Assembly: GCA_963697975.1 (NCBI GenBank)
Contig: OY969111.1
Span: 1,550,001 to 1,614,000 of the forward strand
Source: QHXM01 sp963697975
Lineage (GTDB): Bacteria > Acidobacteriota > Blastocatellia > Pyrinomonadales > Pyrinomonadaceae
Length of the DNA: 64,000 nucleotides
Direction of reading: 5' to 3'
Numbering within the stretch: the first letter of the stretch is position 1; each line of letters begins with the position of its first letter. Made by a program: the position numbers and the translations under genes. Shown in pieces: positions 15,267 through 24,092 of the stretch. Below the pieces are notes generated by a model. The model had not been told where the DNA came from. It ran no database searches and worked only from the letters and a program-made list of their open reading frames with translations.

Positions 15267-18263
15267 TTAGAAGTTGAAGCGAATACCCGCCGAGACGCGC
15301 CGGTTGGCCGAAGACGCATTGCCGCCGCCGTCGCCGAAGCCGCCGAGCGTCGAGAGAGACTGCCCGAAGAGCGGCGAGTTAAGGTTGCCGACCGGCGTGC
15401 TGAGATTGGTGCGGTTGAAGAGATTATTGATGTTGACCGAGAAGGTCACATTATAACGCTTCTCCGCTCCTGCTCCTCCGGGGCCAACCGCAGCACCACC
15501 GCCGCCCGGACGCCCGCCACCACCACCGCCACCACGCTGACCGCCACCGGCAGCACCAGCACCGCGACCAGCGCCGCCAACGGCTGCGCCGCCAGCACCG
15601 CCACCGCCCTGCGGCGCGGCAGCCGCAGCAGCAGCTTTTGCGCCCGGCAGTTCACCGAACCCAAACGATCGGCTGATGCCGAGGTTGACGGAGAAGAAGC
15701 CCGGTCCTTCGCCGTAGTTGCGAGGGATGAGGGTCGCGCCAGCCGCCGGGTTGATGTCGAAATCACCGTAAGGCGTATGTCTCAAGTTTGCGGGCAGCGT
15801 GCTTGATGAAGCGAACGCCGGACGCTCTCTGAAGATACGGTCGCCGTTGGTGTCAAGGCCCGTCGTGATGTTGAAGAACTGCCCTGTCCTCGCAATGATG
15901 AACGGGTTCAAAGACAACTTCAATTTCGGGATGCCGATTGTGCCCCCAAGGAAAAAACTGTGACGCGCGAGGAAAGGAACGCGTCCTTTGTCGGCATTAA
16001 TGTCGTAGCTGTTTGACGGGAAGCAGCCGCCCTGAATGTTGAAGACGCAATCCGTGTTGCTCTCCGACTTGACGCCGACATAGTTGGCGAAGATCGTCAG
16101 CGCCGGATTGACCTGAGTCCTCATACCCAGAATAAACTGCGTCATGTTGAAATAACCGGCTGACTCCCACTGAAAGACGTTGCCGAGTGTCGGGTCTGGC
16201 CTGACGGTCGGATTTCCCGGCAGCGGCGCGTTGATGTCGCGGAACACCAGATTTTGTCTCTGGCGAATCGAGACGAGCAACCCGAACGCGGTTATCTTGT
16301 ACGGCAACTGCTTCTCGACGTTGATTGCGCTAATCATCGTGTAAGGAGCTTGCAGGTCGTCGGACACGCGGTTGATGACCTGCGGTTGATTAAGGCCGGT
16401 CAGAGTGTCCGTCGTCGGGATGTTCGAGATAGAGCCGTCAGCGTTGAAGACGACCGCTCCCAGAATCGCCGGGTCAACGATATTAAAGCGCTGTTGATTG
16501 ATACCGTTGAAGCGGTTCGCCCCGAGCGTGTTCTGCTCAGTAAAGCGATCGTAGAAAATACCGAAGCCGCCGCGAACGACGAACGCAGGCTGGCCAGCGC
16601 CGAACTGGCCGAGTTGGCCTGTGGATGTCCCGCCCGGTGCCCACGCGAAGAAGATGCGCGGTGCAAAGTTGAACTTGCTGTCAATATTGCTCTGCTTTTC
16701 ATAGCGCAAGCCAAGCGTCAAACTCAGGTTCGGACGCAAGCGCCATTCGTCCTGAAAGAATCCGCCGAAGTCTACCTGACTGACATCCGCTTCAGGAGTT
16801 CCGCCCGCGAGCGTGAACTGGGTCGGGCGAGCCGTCGGGTCGCCCAATAAGACTCGCCGGTACTCGTCAAGCGAAGTGAAGACGAATGTTCCGCCAAAGT
16901 TGTTGCGGGAGACATCCGTGATCTTCACGCCGCGCAAACGCACGCCGAAGCGGAAAACGTGATTGGGAAACCACGTCGCCGTCGAATAATTCTGCAACTC
17001 CCAGCGCGTTTCCCTGTTGAAGGAGAGACCGACCTGCGAGCCGCCGCCCGTGAAGGCATCCAGCACCTGAATAGTCGGAAGAGTGTTGTTTCCATCCTGC
17101 TGGTTGCTGTTGCGGATGAACTGAAAACGCGTCTCGTTAATCACCTTCGGGTTGAGCACAGCCGTCTCTGTAATCTGAAACGTGTGCTGATGATTCCCCG
17201 TGTCGAAGGCGCGCGACGGAAGATTGAAGCCGCCGATGCCGGAATTTTCAAGACTGAAGCGCGAATAGGTGTAGCGCGCCACAATCGTGTGATTCTGATT
17301 AATCGCGTAATCGAAGCGCGGGCTGAAGGTCAGGAAGCGACGCGGCTGCTGAATCGTCTGGATGAATCGCGTCGGGTTGAGAGACGAATCGAGCGTGAGC
17401 GCGTTGATCACATCGTTGTCGTCAACTTCGCGCCGCTGAAAATCCAGAAAGAAAGATGACTTCTTGGCCTGGATAGGCCCGCTCAAGGTGAACCCGTAGA
17501 GGCGCGACTGAAAGCTATCACGCGACGGCGCGAACGGATTGCGCGCGTTCATGGCCTCGTCGTTGAAGTTGAAGTTCGCGCTCCCGCGCCAACGGTCGTA
17601 GCCGGGACGAGTCAGAATATCAATTCGACCAAAGCCCGGACGGTCGTTCTCGGCGTTCAAAGGATTCTGGCTGACGCGGACTTCGCGGATAGCCTCTTTC
17701 GGAGGGAGGCGTCCGCCCGTGAAACCGTCTATGTAAATCTGCCCGCCGTTTGGCCCAACCGAAGGTCCGGCCAGAGCGCTGAGCGCTGCGGCCAGATCAT
17801 CGGGGTCATCGGGGAGCGCGTCGAGGTCTTTGCCGCGCAGAACAATCGCGTCGGCGTTGCTCTCGGAATCCGTGCTGATGTTTCTCTGATCGCCCGAAAC
17901 CGTGACCTTTTGCTCTTCAATCGTGACGCTCATCTTAATGTCGAGCGGGTCGCGGCGCGCAGCCGAGATATCAATATCAGGAGCTTCAAAAACAGCGAAG
18001 CCGTTGGCCACAGCGCGCACGGTGTAAGCGCCGGGCGCGAGGCCGCTGATGACGTAGTTGCCCTCGTCATTTGTGACGGTGGATTTTTCAACGCCGGTCT
18101 GGTTCACAGCCGTGACGGTCGCGCCAACGAGCGCGCCGCCGAATTCGTCTGTCACCTGACCGCGCAATGTGCCCGGCTGCTGCGCGAAGCTGACAACCAC
18201 AGAGAGAGCCAGCATGAGCGCGAGTCCGAGGCTCCACGCGAATTTTCTTTTAGAGAGATTCAT
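15267..18263 (-). CDS. TonB-dependent receptor-like outer-membrane protein with carboxypeptidase-regulatory domain
   Basis: 998 residues from ATG at 18263 (AAGAAGG upstream, signal peptide follows). Residues ~30-115 form a CarboxypepD_reg-like beta-sandwich (GTLRGQVTDEFGGALVGATV). A plug-like region with IYIDGFTGGRLPPKEAIREV follows, then a long beta-barrel rich in alternating aromatic strands. The chain ends in RFNF, the C-terminal aromatic expected for BAM insertion. An unusual Ala/Gly-rich low-complexity insert of about 70 residues sits between barrel strands near the C-terminus. Acidobacteria carry many such receptors for large substrates; the substrate is unknown. Confidence 0.92.
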   Translation of the reverse strand: MNLSKRKFAWSLGLALMLALSVVVSFAQQPGTLRGQVTDEFGGALVGATVTAVNQTGVEKSTVTNDEGNYVISGLAPGAYTVRAVANGFAVFEAPDIDISAARRDPLDIKMSVTIEEQKVTVSGDQRNISTDSESNADAIVLRGKDLDALPDDPDDLAAALSALAGPSVGPNGGQIYIDGFTGGRLPPKEAIREVRVSQNPLNAENDRPGFGRIDILTRPGYDRWRGSANFNFNDEAMNARNPFAPSRDSFQSRLYGFTLSGPIQAKKSSFFLDFQRREVDDNDVINALTLDSSLNPTRFIQTIQQPRRFLTFSPRFDYAINQNHTIVARYTYSRFSLENSGIGGFNLPSRAFDTGNHQHTFQITETAVLNPKVINETRFQFIRNSNQQDGNNTLPTIQVLDAFTGGGSQVGLSFNRETRWELQNYSTATWFPNHVFRFGVRLRGVKITDVSRNNFGGTFVFTSLDEYRRVLLGDPTARPTQFTLAGGTPEADVSQVDFGGFFQDEWRLRPNLSLTLGLRYEKQSNIDSKFNFAPRIFFAWAPGGTSTGQLGQFGAGQPAFVVRGGFGIFYDRFTEQNTLGANRFNGINQQRFNIVDPAILGAVVFNADGSISNIPTTDTLTGLNQPQVINRVSDDLQAPYTMISAINVEKQLPYKITAFGLLVSIRQRQNLVFRDINAPLPGNPTVRPDPTLGNVFQWESAGYFNMTQFILGMRTQVNPALTIFANYVGVKSESNTDCVFNIQGGCFPSNSYDINADKGRVPFLARHSFFLGGTIGIPKLKLSLNPFIIARTGQFFNITTGLDTNGDRIFRERPAFASSSTLPANLRHTPYGDFDINPAAGATLIPRNYGEGPGFFSVNLGISRSFGFGELPGAKAAAAAAAPQGGGGAGGAAVGGAGRGAGAAGGGQRGGGGGGGRPGGGGAAVGPGGAGAEKRYNVTFSVNINNLFNRTNLSTPVGNLNSPLFGQSLSTLGGFGDGGGNASSANRRVSAGIRFNF

Positions 18264-18355
18264 GATAATCGCCTTCTTGTATGTAGTTCGGAGATGATTC
18301 ACAAGAGAGCACACACTCCGAACGGGGAAACTTACTAACTAAAATTTTCAGTTGC

Positions 18356-19642
18356 TCACGGCCCGCCAATACCTATATTGATCGTGCCTAGATTCGGGGG
18401 ACGATTGGACGGGCCACCCTGCCTTGCCTGTAGCATGGCGAAGATCGGCTCAACACCTGCGACGAGCGTGATGGCCGTGACGCGCGACGGGTCTGCGCCC
18501 GTCGTGCTGGAAATGAGAACCATCTCGCCGGGCTTCAATTCAGCCAGAGTCGCGGTCGGAAGATTGTCAATGATTCTCTGAATATCGAAGCCGCCGCCGT
18601 TACCCTGTCCACCGCCGGGGCCACCCGGCCCACCCTGCGGAGCGCCGCCTTGCGCGCCGCCTGCTGCCGGGGGACGAGCGCCACCTGCCGGAGGCGTGCC
18701 GCCCGCCGGGGGAGTGCCGCCAGCAGGAGGAGTAGCGCCTGCGGGACGCTGACCACCTTGCGGAGCAGCGCCACCGGGAGCGCCAGCGCCCGGACCACCG
18801 GGGCCGCCGCCCTGCATCATCATCTGCATGAACTCGGCGGGAACGCGCTTGAGCGTTGAATCTTTGCGAACGACAACCGTGAGCGGCTGCTTGCTCTGCA
18901 TGTCGTTGATCTTAACTTCGCCGGTCGCAGCATCAACGGATGTGATTGGGCCGCCGATGGTGCGGAAAGAACCCGTCACGACCTCTTCGGGAGTGAAGCG
19001 CGCACCGTCCGGGCTTTTGTCACCTTTCCCGCGAAATTGGTCGCCGACTTTCAAGTCTTCAAAAGAACTCTTTTTCGCATCCGAGAACTTAACAGAGTCG
19101 GGCGTGTAGCGGCGCATCTTCACCTTGTCCGTCACGGGGACGATCACGGGCTTTGGCCCTTCGGCGGTGCGCGTCGTCACAGTAATCTCTTTCGCCTGCG
19201 GGTTGACCGCCTCGATGATGCCGGAGAGACCACGCTGACGCCATTCGGCGCGCTCTTTATCCTGCTTCTTCGCAATCTCCGATTGACTGACAACGATGAG
19301 TTGCTGCGCGGGCACTGATTTTTTATCCGCCGCCACATAACCTCGCGCGTAAACGCCGTCACCGACCGCGACATCCGTCAAAGCAATCGTGACGGCCTTG
19401 CTGCGATCCGTTTCACCGAGCGGCATACGCTGGTAGGTCGTCTTCGCGTTCAAGTTCACGACCACGACCGAACCCGCCTCTGTTTTGACGGTCATCTGAC
19501 CGGCGGGAGCGTTAATCTCCGTGACTTTGCCAAAAACTCGCGTCGCCGTGATTGCAGTGTCATCGCCCTGAGCCTGTGCGCTTGCAGTGCCCAGACTAAG
19601 GACGAGCAAGGTGAGCGCAAAAACTGTTAAAGCCTTCTTCAT
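18356..19642 (-). CDS. Secreted DUF5666-like protein with Gly/Pro-rich segment
   Basis: 428 residues; signal peptide MKKALTVFALTLLVLSLGTA followed by an AQAQ cleavage region. At least three copies of a small beta-barrel-like unit (RVFGKVTEINAPAGQMTVKT; SGIIEAVNPQAKEITVTT; GGPITSVDAATGEVKIND) match the DUF5666 pattern of short OB-like repeats. A low-complexity stretch at about 280-350 contains tandem PPAGGT units and Gln/Gly runs. It lies 92 nt upstream of the TonB-dependent receptor on the same strand, so co-expression is likely. Function unknown. Confidence 0.75.
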   Translation of the reverse strand: MKKALTVFALTLLVLSLGTASAQAQGDDTAITATRVFGKVTEINAPAGQMTVKTEAGSVVVVNLNAKTTYQRMPLGETDRSKAVTIALTDVAVGDGVYARGYVAADKKSVPAQQLIVVSQSEIAKKQDKERAEWRQRGLSGIIEAVNPQAKEITVTTRTAEGPKPVIVPVTDKVKMRRYTPDSVKFSDAKKSSFEDLKVGDQFRGKGDKSPDGARFTPEEVVTGSFRTIGGPITSVDAATGEVKINDMQSKQPLTVVVRKDSTLKRVPAEFMQMMMQGGGPGGPGAGAPGGAAPQGGQRPAGATPPAGGTPPAGGTPPAGGARPPAAGGAQGGAPQGGPGGPGGGQGNGGGFDIQRIIDNLPTATLAELKPGEMVLISSTTGADPSRVTAITLVAGVEPIFAMLQARQGGPSNRPPNLGTINIGIGGP

Positions 19643-20143
19643 TAAAAGTCCCCTCGCTAAAGTTTAAGGAAAACTGCGTGTCGGGCAGTTCGGTGGTAAA
19701 ACTGGTGGCTAACCTCGCGCTTGCCGCTGCTATATAAACGCGCGACTAGATGCTTTATTACGCACCTGTAGCCATTATTGTTCAGATTTTATGCCCCGCG
19801 TGGCGCATCTCCCAGAAATCCCGGCATTCATTAAGGCCAACGAGAGCGACCATTAAGGGAGATTGAAGGCTCGGAGGTTAAAAGTTCCAAAATCAGGGGG
19901 TTTGGTGCGAGCGCTCGGTAGAGTTGTTCAGTCCGAAACCTGCAACATCCGACTTTTAGCAAGACGCTCCTTTGAACAGAAGCGTTAACTGGCGAAGCGT
20001 TCAGCCCGGAATCCGTCCCGAAGTCCCACTAACCGGGCTTTCTCGAAAGCGGACAGGCTTAGACGCACGAGAACGCTATTTTGTCTCCTGTCTTATCTAA
20101 TTTTTTTCGGAAAAATGAGAATTTCCGGCGGAGTCCGAACGCT
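19643..20143. other. 500-bp gap, nothing supportable seen
   Basis: Between two minus-strand genes. I see no ORF with coding character, no tRNA, no strong terminator and no heptamer hairpin. The promoter of the DUF5666-like gene is expected here but no clear -35/-10 pair stands out. Confidence 0.5.
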
Positions 20144-21115
20144 TTACGGGCGCTTCCAGCCGACGCGATAGCGCGCCGTCAGTGCCAGCCCCAGACTCGC
20201 CACGAGCAGCCCCGCGCCGACGAGCGGCCAGACGTAAGGTAAGGACAAAAGGACCGCCCAGAGGATTGTGCCCGCGAGGAGCGCGATTGATTCCGAGCGA
20301 TATTTTTCAGGGAAGAATTTGCGCTGCAACCATTGGCCTGTCGCCGCAGAAATGGCCACGCGCCCGAACAGGTAAGCCAGCAGGAGCAGGATCAGCGCCG
20401 TCAGGCCGACGAGCGCGCCGATCACTGTCGGCAACACACTCAAGCCCGCGACCACGCCGAACGTCATCAAAATTGAGCCGACGAAACCGATGACGGCGAC
20501 GCGCACGTTCGTCAACTGCAAGCGCGTCATGGCGCGGCTGATTGCGCCCGGCGTCACTGCCGTCAACACCAGCGAGGCGATGAACCAGAAGAGCACGCCC
20601 AGCACGCGGCTACCCAGATAAGCCAGCGACCATTGCGGCGCAAGTAAAGAAGCAGGATTACGCATGATGTTGCGTAGCTCCGGCTCGAAACCTTCAAACA
20701 TGACGGACGTGCTCGCGGGATTGCGTCCCTGAGCGGTAGTAGCACTGCGACGATACGAGCCGCCGATGACGATGACATCGCCGCCGATCTGCGCGCCTTC
20801 GCGCTGCACGATTGAGCCGCCGATGGTCGCCACGTCTCCTTCGATGATTCCCTCGACAACGACATCGCCTCCAAAGGCCATGACTCCGTGCTTGACGTGG
20901 CCGCGCACGACGATTGATTGCCCCCAGCCGAACACGTCGTATTCCCTCATCCCGTCAACGATGAGCGGCGCTTGATCGTCCGGGAGCAAGACGGGGGAAG
21001 TCTGCGCGTGGATGCAGGCGGCCATCAGGAAAAACAAGACGACGGTCAACGCCGCTTGCCATGCGGCGCGCGCAAGCGATAAATCCAGAGACCTCTGAAG
21101 CGAAAGCTGATTCAC
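20144..21115 (-). CDS. Bactofilin-like/polymer-forming domain membrane protein
   Basis: 323 residues. An N-terminal hydrophobic segment (~17-37) is followed by a right-handed beta-helix-like stretch at ~60-125 with alternating V/I and G (QSIVVRGHVKHGVMAFGGDV, VVEGIIEGDVATIGGSI), resembling the polymer-forming/bactofilin motif. The C-terminal half has about four to five membrane helices. It follows an ECF sigma/anti-sigma pair on the same strand and may be part of that regulon. Function not known. Confidence 0.75.
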   Translation of the reverse strand: MNQLSLQRSLDLSLARAAWQAALTVVLFFLMAACIHAQTSPVLLPDDQAPLIVDGMREYDVFGWGQSIVVRGHVKHGVMAFGGDVVVEGIIEGDVATIGGSIVQREGAQIGGDVIVIGGSYRRSATTAQGRNPASTSVMFEGFEPELRNIMRNPASLLAPQWSLAYLGSRVLGVLFWFIASLVLTAVTPGAISRAMTRLQLTNVRVAVIGFVGSILMTFGVVAGLSVLPTVIGALVGLTALILLLLAYLFGRVAISAATGQWLQRKFFPEKYRSESIALLAGTILWAVLLSLPYVWPLVGAGLLVASLGLALTARYRVGWKRP

Positions 21116-21169
21116 AATTGTCGAAAAAAGAGCGCACGTTGCTCCTGAGAGCAGTGTGCGCTTGCAGGT

Positions 21170-21754
21170 TCATTCCATGATTCGTGTCCGGTGGTACCGG
21201 ACAATCAGGCGCGCTAAGGCGAAGAGAGACAGTGCAAGGAGGAGCAGAACAAGCAGGCCAAGAGCGCGCGACTCGAAGAGCAAGCGCCCGCTTAAACCCC
21301 GAGAGATGACGGTCACGCTCGCGCCCGCATCGTAGAGCGCGTGGCCCAGAAAACTGAAAAGCGCCATCCCGGCTTTCCAGATGGCGCGCAGCGGCGCGAA
21401 GATAGATTCACTCAAGGCCGCTCCGCCGAGCAGCGCGAAAGCTACGGTGACGAGCGCGGCGCACAAACGCAGAGCGCGCTTTCGCTCCGACGGGTCGCGC
21501 ACGACACCGCTCATATCCGACTGGGCGCGAGCCGCCACAACCTGAGCAAAGTTCTTCGGCATCTCAATCATTGGTTCATCCATGAGCGCGAAGTTCAGTT
21601 CGTTCAGCAGGCGTCGCTGCGCACGCAAATCCGCAGCGCACTTAGAGCAAGCCTCGAAGTGCTGCTCAAGCCGAGCCAGCGAAGAAGCATCCAACTCACC
21701 ATCAAGGTAAGCGATGATCTCTTCACTCCTGCAAACTGAATTATTCGGAAGCAT
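21170..21754 (-). CDS. Zinc-finger transmembrane anti-sigma factor
   Basis: 194 residues from ATG at 21754; a longer reading frame upstream runs through a repeat hairpin and is not favoured. Motif CRSEEIIAYLDGELDA, then HFEACSKCAADL, the HxxxCxxC anti-sigma zinc finger. Two hydrophobic segments lie at ~105-125 and ~165-185. It is separated from the upstream sigma gene by a 100-nt gap holding a heptamer hairpin, so coupling is looser than in the first sigma/anti-sigma pair. Confidence 0.85.
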   Translation of the reverse strand: MLPNNSVCRSEEIIAYLDGELDASSLARLEQHFEACSKCAADLRAQRRLLNELNFALMDEPMIEMPKNFAQVVAARAQSDMSGVVRDPSERKRALRLCAALVTVAFALLGGAALSESIFAPLRAIWKAGMALFSFLGHALYDAGASVTVISRGLSGRLLFESRALGLLVLLLLALSLFALARLIVRYHRTRIME

Positions 21755-21763
21755 AAGAGCTTG

Positions 21764-21848
21764 GACGATAGACCATAGACAATGGACGATAAAAACCACG
21801 CTTGCCATCGTCCATGGTCTATGGTCTATGGTCTATGGTCTATGGTCT
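21764..21848. repeat. Heptamer-word hairpin, TATGGTC family, between sigma and anti-sigma genes
   Basis: Left arm 21764-21791 (GACGATAGACCATAGAC words); right arm 21807-21848 with about five tandem TATGGTC copies. The right arm is longer than its partner, as if expanded by slippage. Confidence 0.85.
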
Positions 21849-21852
21849 GTCC

Positions 21853-22464
21853 TCAGACACTCGTGATTCCTCTCTGGATGAATTGCTGGCGCATCGTTTC
21901 GCGCGCTCGAAAGAGACGATTCTTGACCGTGCCGAGCGGAAGACCTGTGACTTCTGCAATCTCGTCGTAGCTCATGTCGTGCGAATGGCGCAGCAGGACG
22001 AGTTCTCTGTAGGCGACGGGAAGCCCGCGAACGACCTGTTCAATTTCCGCGCGGCGCTCCGTTCTTTCGCTCTCCTGTTCGGGCGAGAGCCTGCGACTCT
22101 CAAGCGGTAGCTCATATTGCTCTCCCTCAAACTCGTTTGTCAGCGCCTGCGCGCGGTTGCTGTAGCGACGCAGATGGTCAACGGCTGAGTTGTGCGCGAT
22201 CTTGTAAATCCAGGTCGAGAACTTGAACTCGGGGCGGTAGCGCCGAAGCGAGTTGTAAACCTTGATGAAGACCTCCTGCGTCAAATCCAGCGCGGCCTCG
22301 TAATCGCCGACCATGCGATAGACGTAGGCCGCAATCGGGCGCTGGTAGCGGCGCACGAGTTCTTCAAAAGCGTCTTCGCGCCCGGCGACGGCCCGCGTCA
22401 CCAAATCTCTATCAGCAAACGCCGAGATACTGCTTAAAATTGTGGAGGATGCACTCATACTCAT
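21853..22464 (-). CDS. ECF RNA polymerase sigma factor (RpoE-like)
   Basis: 203 residues. Region 2: FEELVRRYQRPIAAYVYRM, DLTQEVFIKVYNSLRRYRP and FKFSTWIYKIAHNSAVDHLRR. Region 4: LRHSHDMSYDEIAEVTGLPLGTVKNRLFRARETMR with a canonical HTH. Paired with the downstream zinc-finger anti-sigma gene. Upstream lies the pilM-like end of the secretion operon, separated by another hairpin. Confidence 0.94.
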   Translation of the reverse strand: MSMSASSTILSSISAFADRDLVTRAVAGREDAFEELVRRYQRPIAAYVYRMVGDYEAALDLTQEVFIKVYNSLRRYRPEFKFSTWIYKIAHNSAVDHLRRYSNRAQALTNEFEGEQYELPLESRRLSPEQESERTERRAEIEQVVRGLPVAYRELVLLRHSHDMSYDEIAEVTGLPLGTVKNRLFRARETMRQQFIQRGITSV

Positions 22465-22509
22465 GATGCCCGGGTTTTACGCTTTTGAAACCCGGAAAGT
22501 TTCAGAAAG

Positions 22510-22604
22510 ACAGTAGTCAGTGGTCGGTGGTCAGTGGTCAGGAAATACAGGCGATTAGCGGCTTTGAGCTTTTTCTTTAACTGACTATCGACCACTGACT
22601 ACTG
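22510..22604. repeat. Heptamer-word hairpin, CAGTGGT family
   Basis: Left arm 22510-22540 (CAGTGGT, CGGTGGT words) and right arm 22580-22604 are complementary. The right arm begins 4 nt past the pilM-like stop codon on the minus strand. Confidence 0.8.
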
Positions 22605-22607
22605 CTC

Positions 22608-23552
22608 TCACCATGCCAGCGTGGCGAGTCCGGCGGGTGCGGCGATGGCGTCGAAGCTCAACTCCTTGGACGGAAGTGCGAGGCCGACTTCGACGGGGCC
22701 GAGAGCGCGCAAATGGACTTCGAGTGTTTCGTTGACGATTTCGCTGACGTGGGCTTTGTCGAAACCTTCGCCGACGACGAGCAGGCGGTCGAGCGGAAGC
22801 GCTGCCCCTGCGGCGTCGGCAGATGAAAGAATGCGGTCGCGGTAGAAGAGCAGCAGGCGATAAAGCTCATCGTCGCGGTCTTCTGCTTCGCACAAAACGG
22901 AGCGCGCGATGACGGGTTGTTTGTCGCGCAGGAGAAGCGCGGTGAAACCTTCCGCGTGCGAACTGATGAGCAACGCATCTCCGGGCGCGCCGTTCGTAAT
23001 CCAGCGCGCCTCGCCCTGATGACGCGGCAGGATTAAGCCTGCACGCCAGCCGAGAGCGTCAAACACGCTTTCATATTCCGCGAGAATCGAGAGACGGATT
23101 CCGGCGGCCAGAAAACGCTGGCGTCCCTGCGCGTCCGACGGCAGCGGAGAGCGCGAGACGCGCAGTTCTTCGGGCGGCGCGCCGAAGCTTCGCTCATATT
23201 TCCAGCGCAGGACTTCTTCCAGCTCAGAGCGCGAAGCGGGCGCGCTCTCCAGCGTCAGGATGGTGGCGCGCGTAGAGGCTTCGGGCAGCGCCACAGACCA
23301 CTTGTGCTGCTTGCCGAGACCTGCGCTCAAGGCCACTTCAGACAACAGCAGAACGAGCGCATTTGCGTCCGTGATGTTCGGTTCGTCGAAGCTGGGGTGG
23401 ATGAGACTTTCGGGAAGGCTGGCGGTTGCCGCGCGTTTTATCGAAAAGCCGTCGCGTCGTCGCTGCTCAAGATAAACGACCGTTGCATTGCCGCTCTCAA
23501 GACCGAGCGCGGCTGAAGGGAAACGTGGGCGAACGAGTTTGTTAAAAATCAA
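22608..23552 (-). CDS. PilM/GspL-like pilus assembly protein
   Basis: 314 residues from a TTG start with GAGGA upstream. Segments SAALGLESGNATVVYLEQRR at the N-terminus, the ELEEVLRWKYE motif and a C-terminal LLVVGEGF stretch give an actin-like fold of the PilM type. PilM links the cytoplasmic ATPase to the inner-membrane platform in type IV pili and type II secretion. Last gene of the six-gene operon; no pilN/O/P genes follow, so the platform is either encoded elsewhere or reduced. Confidence 0.7.
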   Translation of the reverse strand: MIFNKLVRPRFPSAALGLESGNATVVYLEQRRRDGFSIKRAATASLPESLIHPSFDEPNITDANALVLLLSEVALSAGLGKQHKWSVALPEASTRATILTLESAPASRSELEEVLRWKYERSFGAPPEELRVSRSPLPSDAQGRQRFLAAGIRLSILAEYESVFDALGWRAGLILPRHQGEARWITNGAPGDALLISSHAEGFTALLLRDKQPVIARSVLCEAEDRDDELYRLLLFYRDRILSSADAAGAALPLDRLLVVGEGFDKAHVSEIVNETLEVHLRALGPVEVGLALPSKELSFDAIAAPAGLATLAW

Positions 23553-23558
23553 ATGTCC

Positions 23559-24092
23559 TCACCATTCGCTGTATGGCGTGCCTTCCGTCGAAGTATCGGG
23601 CGATGCGCTATGAACGGTTGTGATGCCTGATTCGCTGGTCAGCGAGCCGGGGTCTTCGCCTGTTTCGATTGTCCAGTCCTTCTCGCCCGTGATCGGGTCA
23701 ATCGGAACTTCGCGGACATACCCGGCGCTGGCCAACTCGTCAAGCGATTGCGGCAGTTTACCCTTATCCGCCCCGTACAAATCAATCGCCTTACGCAACT
23801 GGTACAAATTATCGCGCAGCACCGTCTCGCGCGCATGTAGGATAGTCTTCTGATACTGCGGCATCGCAATGACGGCGAGAATCACGATGATCGAGATGAC
23901 GATCATCAATTCGAGCAGTGTGAAACCACGCTGAAGAACAGTGGTCAGTGGCCGGTGGTCAGTGGTCAGTAAAAGCGGCGGTCGGTCAGAGTTAGTCGCA
24001 GGAGACAGGTCAGCACTATTGCCCGCTCCCACTGACCGCTGACCGCTGACCACTGACCACTGCTCTTTACCACTCACTGTACTTACTCCCAT
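23559..24092 (-). CDS. gspG: Type II secretion major pseudopilin-like (GspG) protein
   Basis: Prepilin signature RGFTLLELMIVISIIVILAVIAMPQY with the conserved Gly before the cleavage site and Glu5, then YQLRKAIDLYGADKGKLPQSLDEL and VREVPIDPITGEKDWTIE, the GspG C-terminal pattern. The start is uncertain: ATG at 24092 overlaps the previous gene by 26 nt. Everything between the start and the cleavage site includes a translated heptamer hairpin (LTTDHRPLTT), giving an unusually long leader of about 55 residues. Confidence 0.88.
   Translation of the reverse strand: MGVSTVSGKEQWSVVSGQRSVGAGNSADLSPATNSDRPPLLLTTDHRPLTTVLQRGFTLLELMIVISIIVILAVIAMPQYQKTILHARETVLRDNLYQLRKAIDLYGADKGKLPQSLDELASAGYVREVPIDPITGEKDWTIETGEDPGSLTSESGITTVHSASPDTSTEGTPYSEW
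23940..24063. repeat. Heptamer-word hairpin, CAGTGGT family, inside the gspG leader
   Basis: Left arm 23940-23971 and right arm 24030-24063 are tandem CAGTGGT/ACTGACC words in inverted orientation. Both arms lie in the reading frame upstream of the prepilin cleavage site. Confidence 0.85.

Noticed and set aside
18650..18800. Plus-strand frames opposite the PPAGGT repeats
   Set aside because: Shadow frames of a low-complexity coding stretch.
21764..21848. Tandem TATGGTC units as a possible CRISPR array
   Set aside because: Unit is 7 nt without spacers and forms an inverted hairpin; no cas genes in the window.
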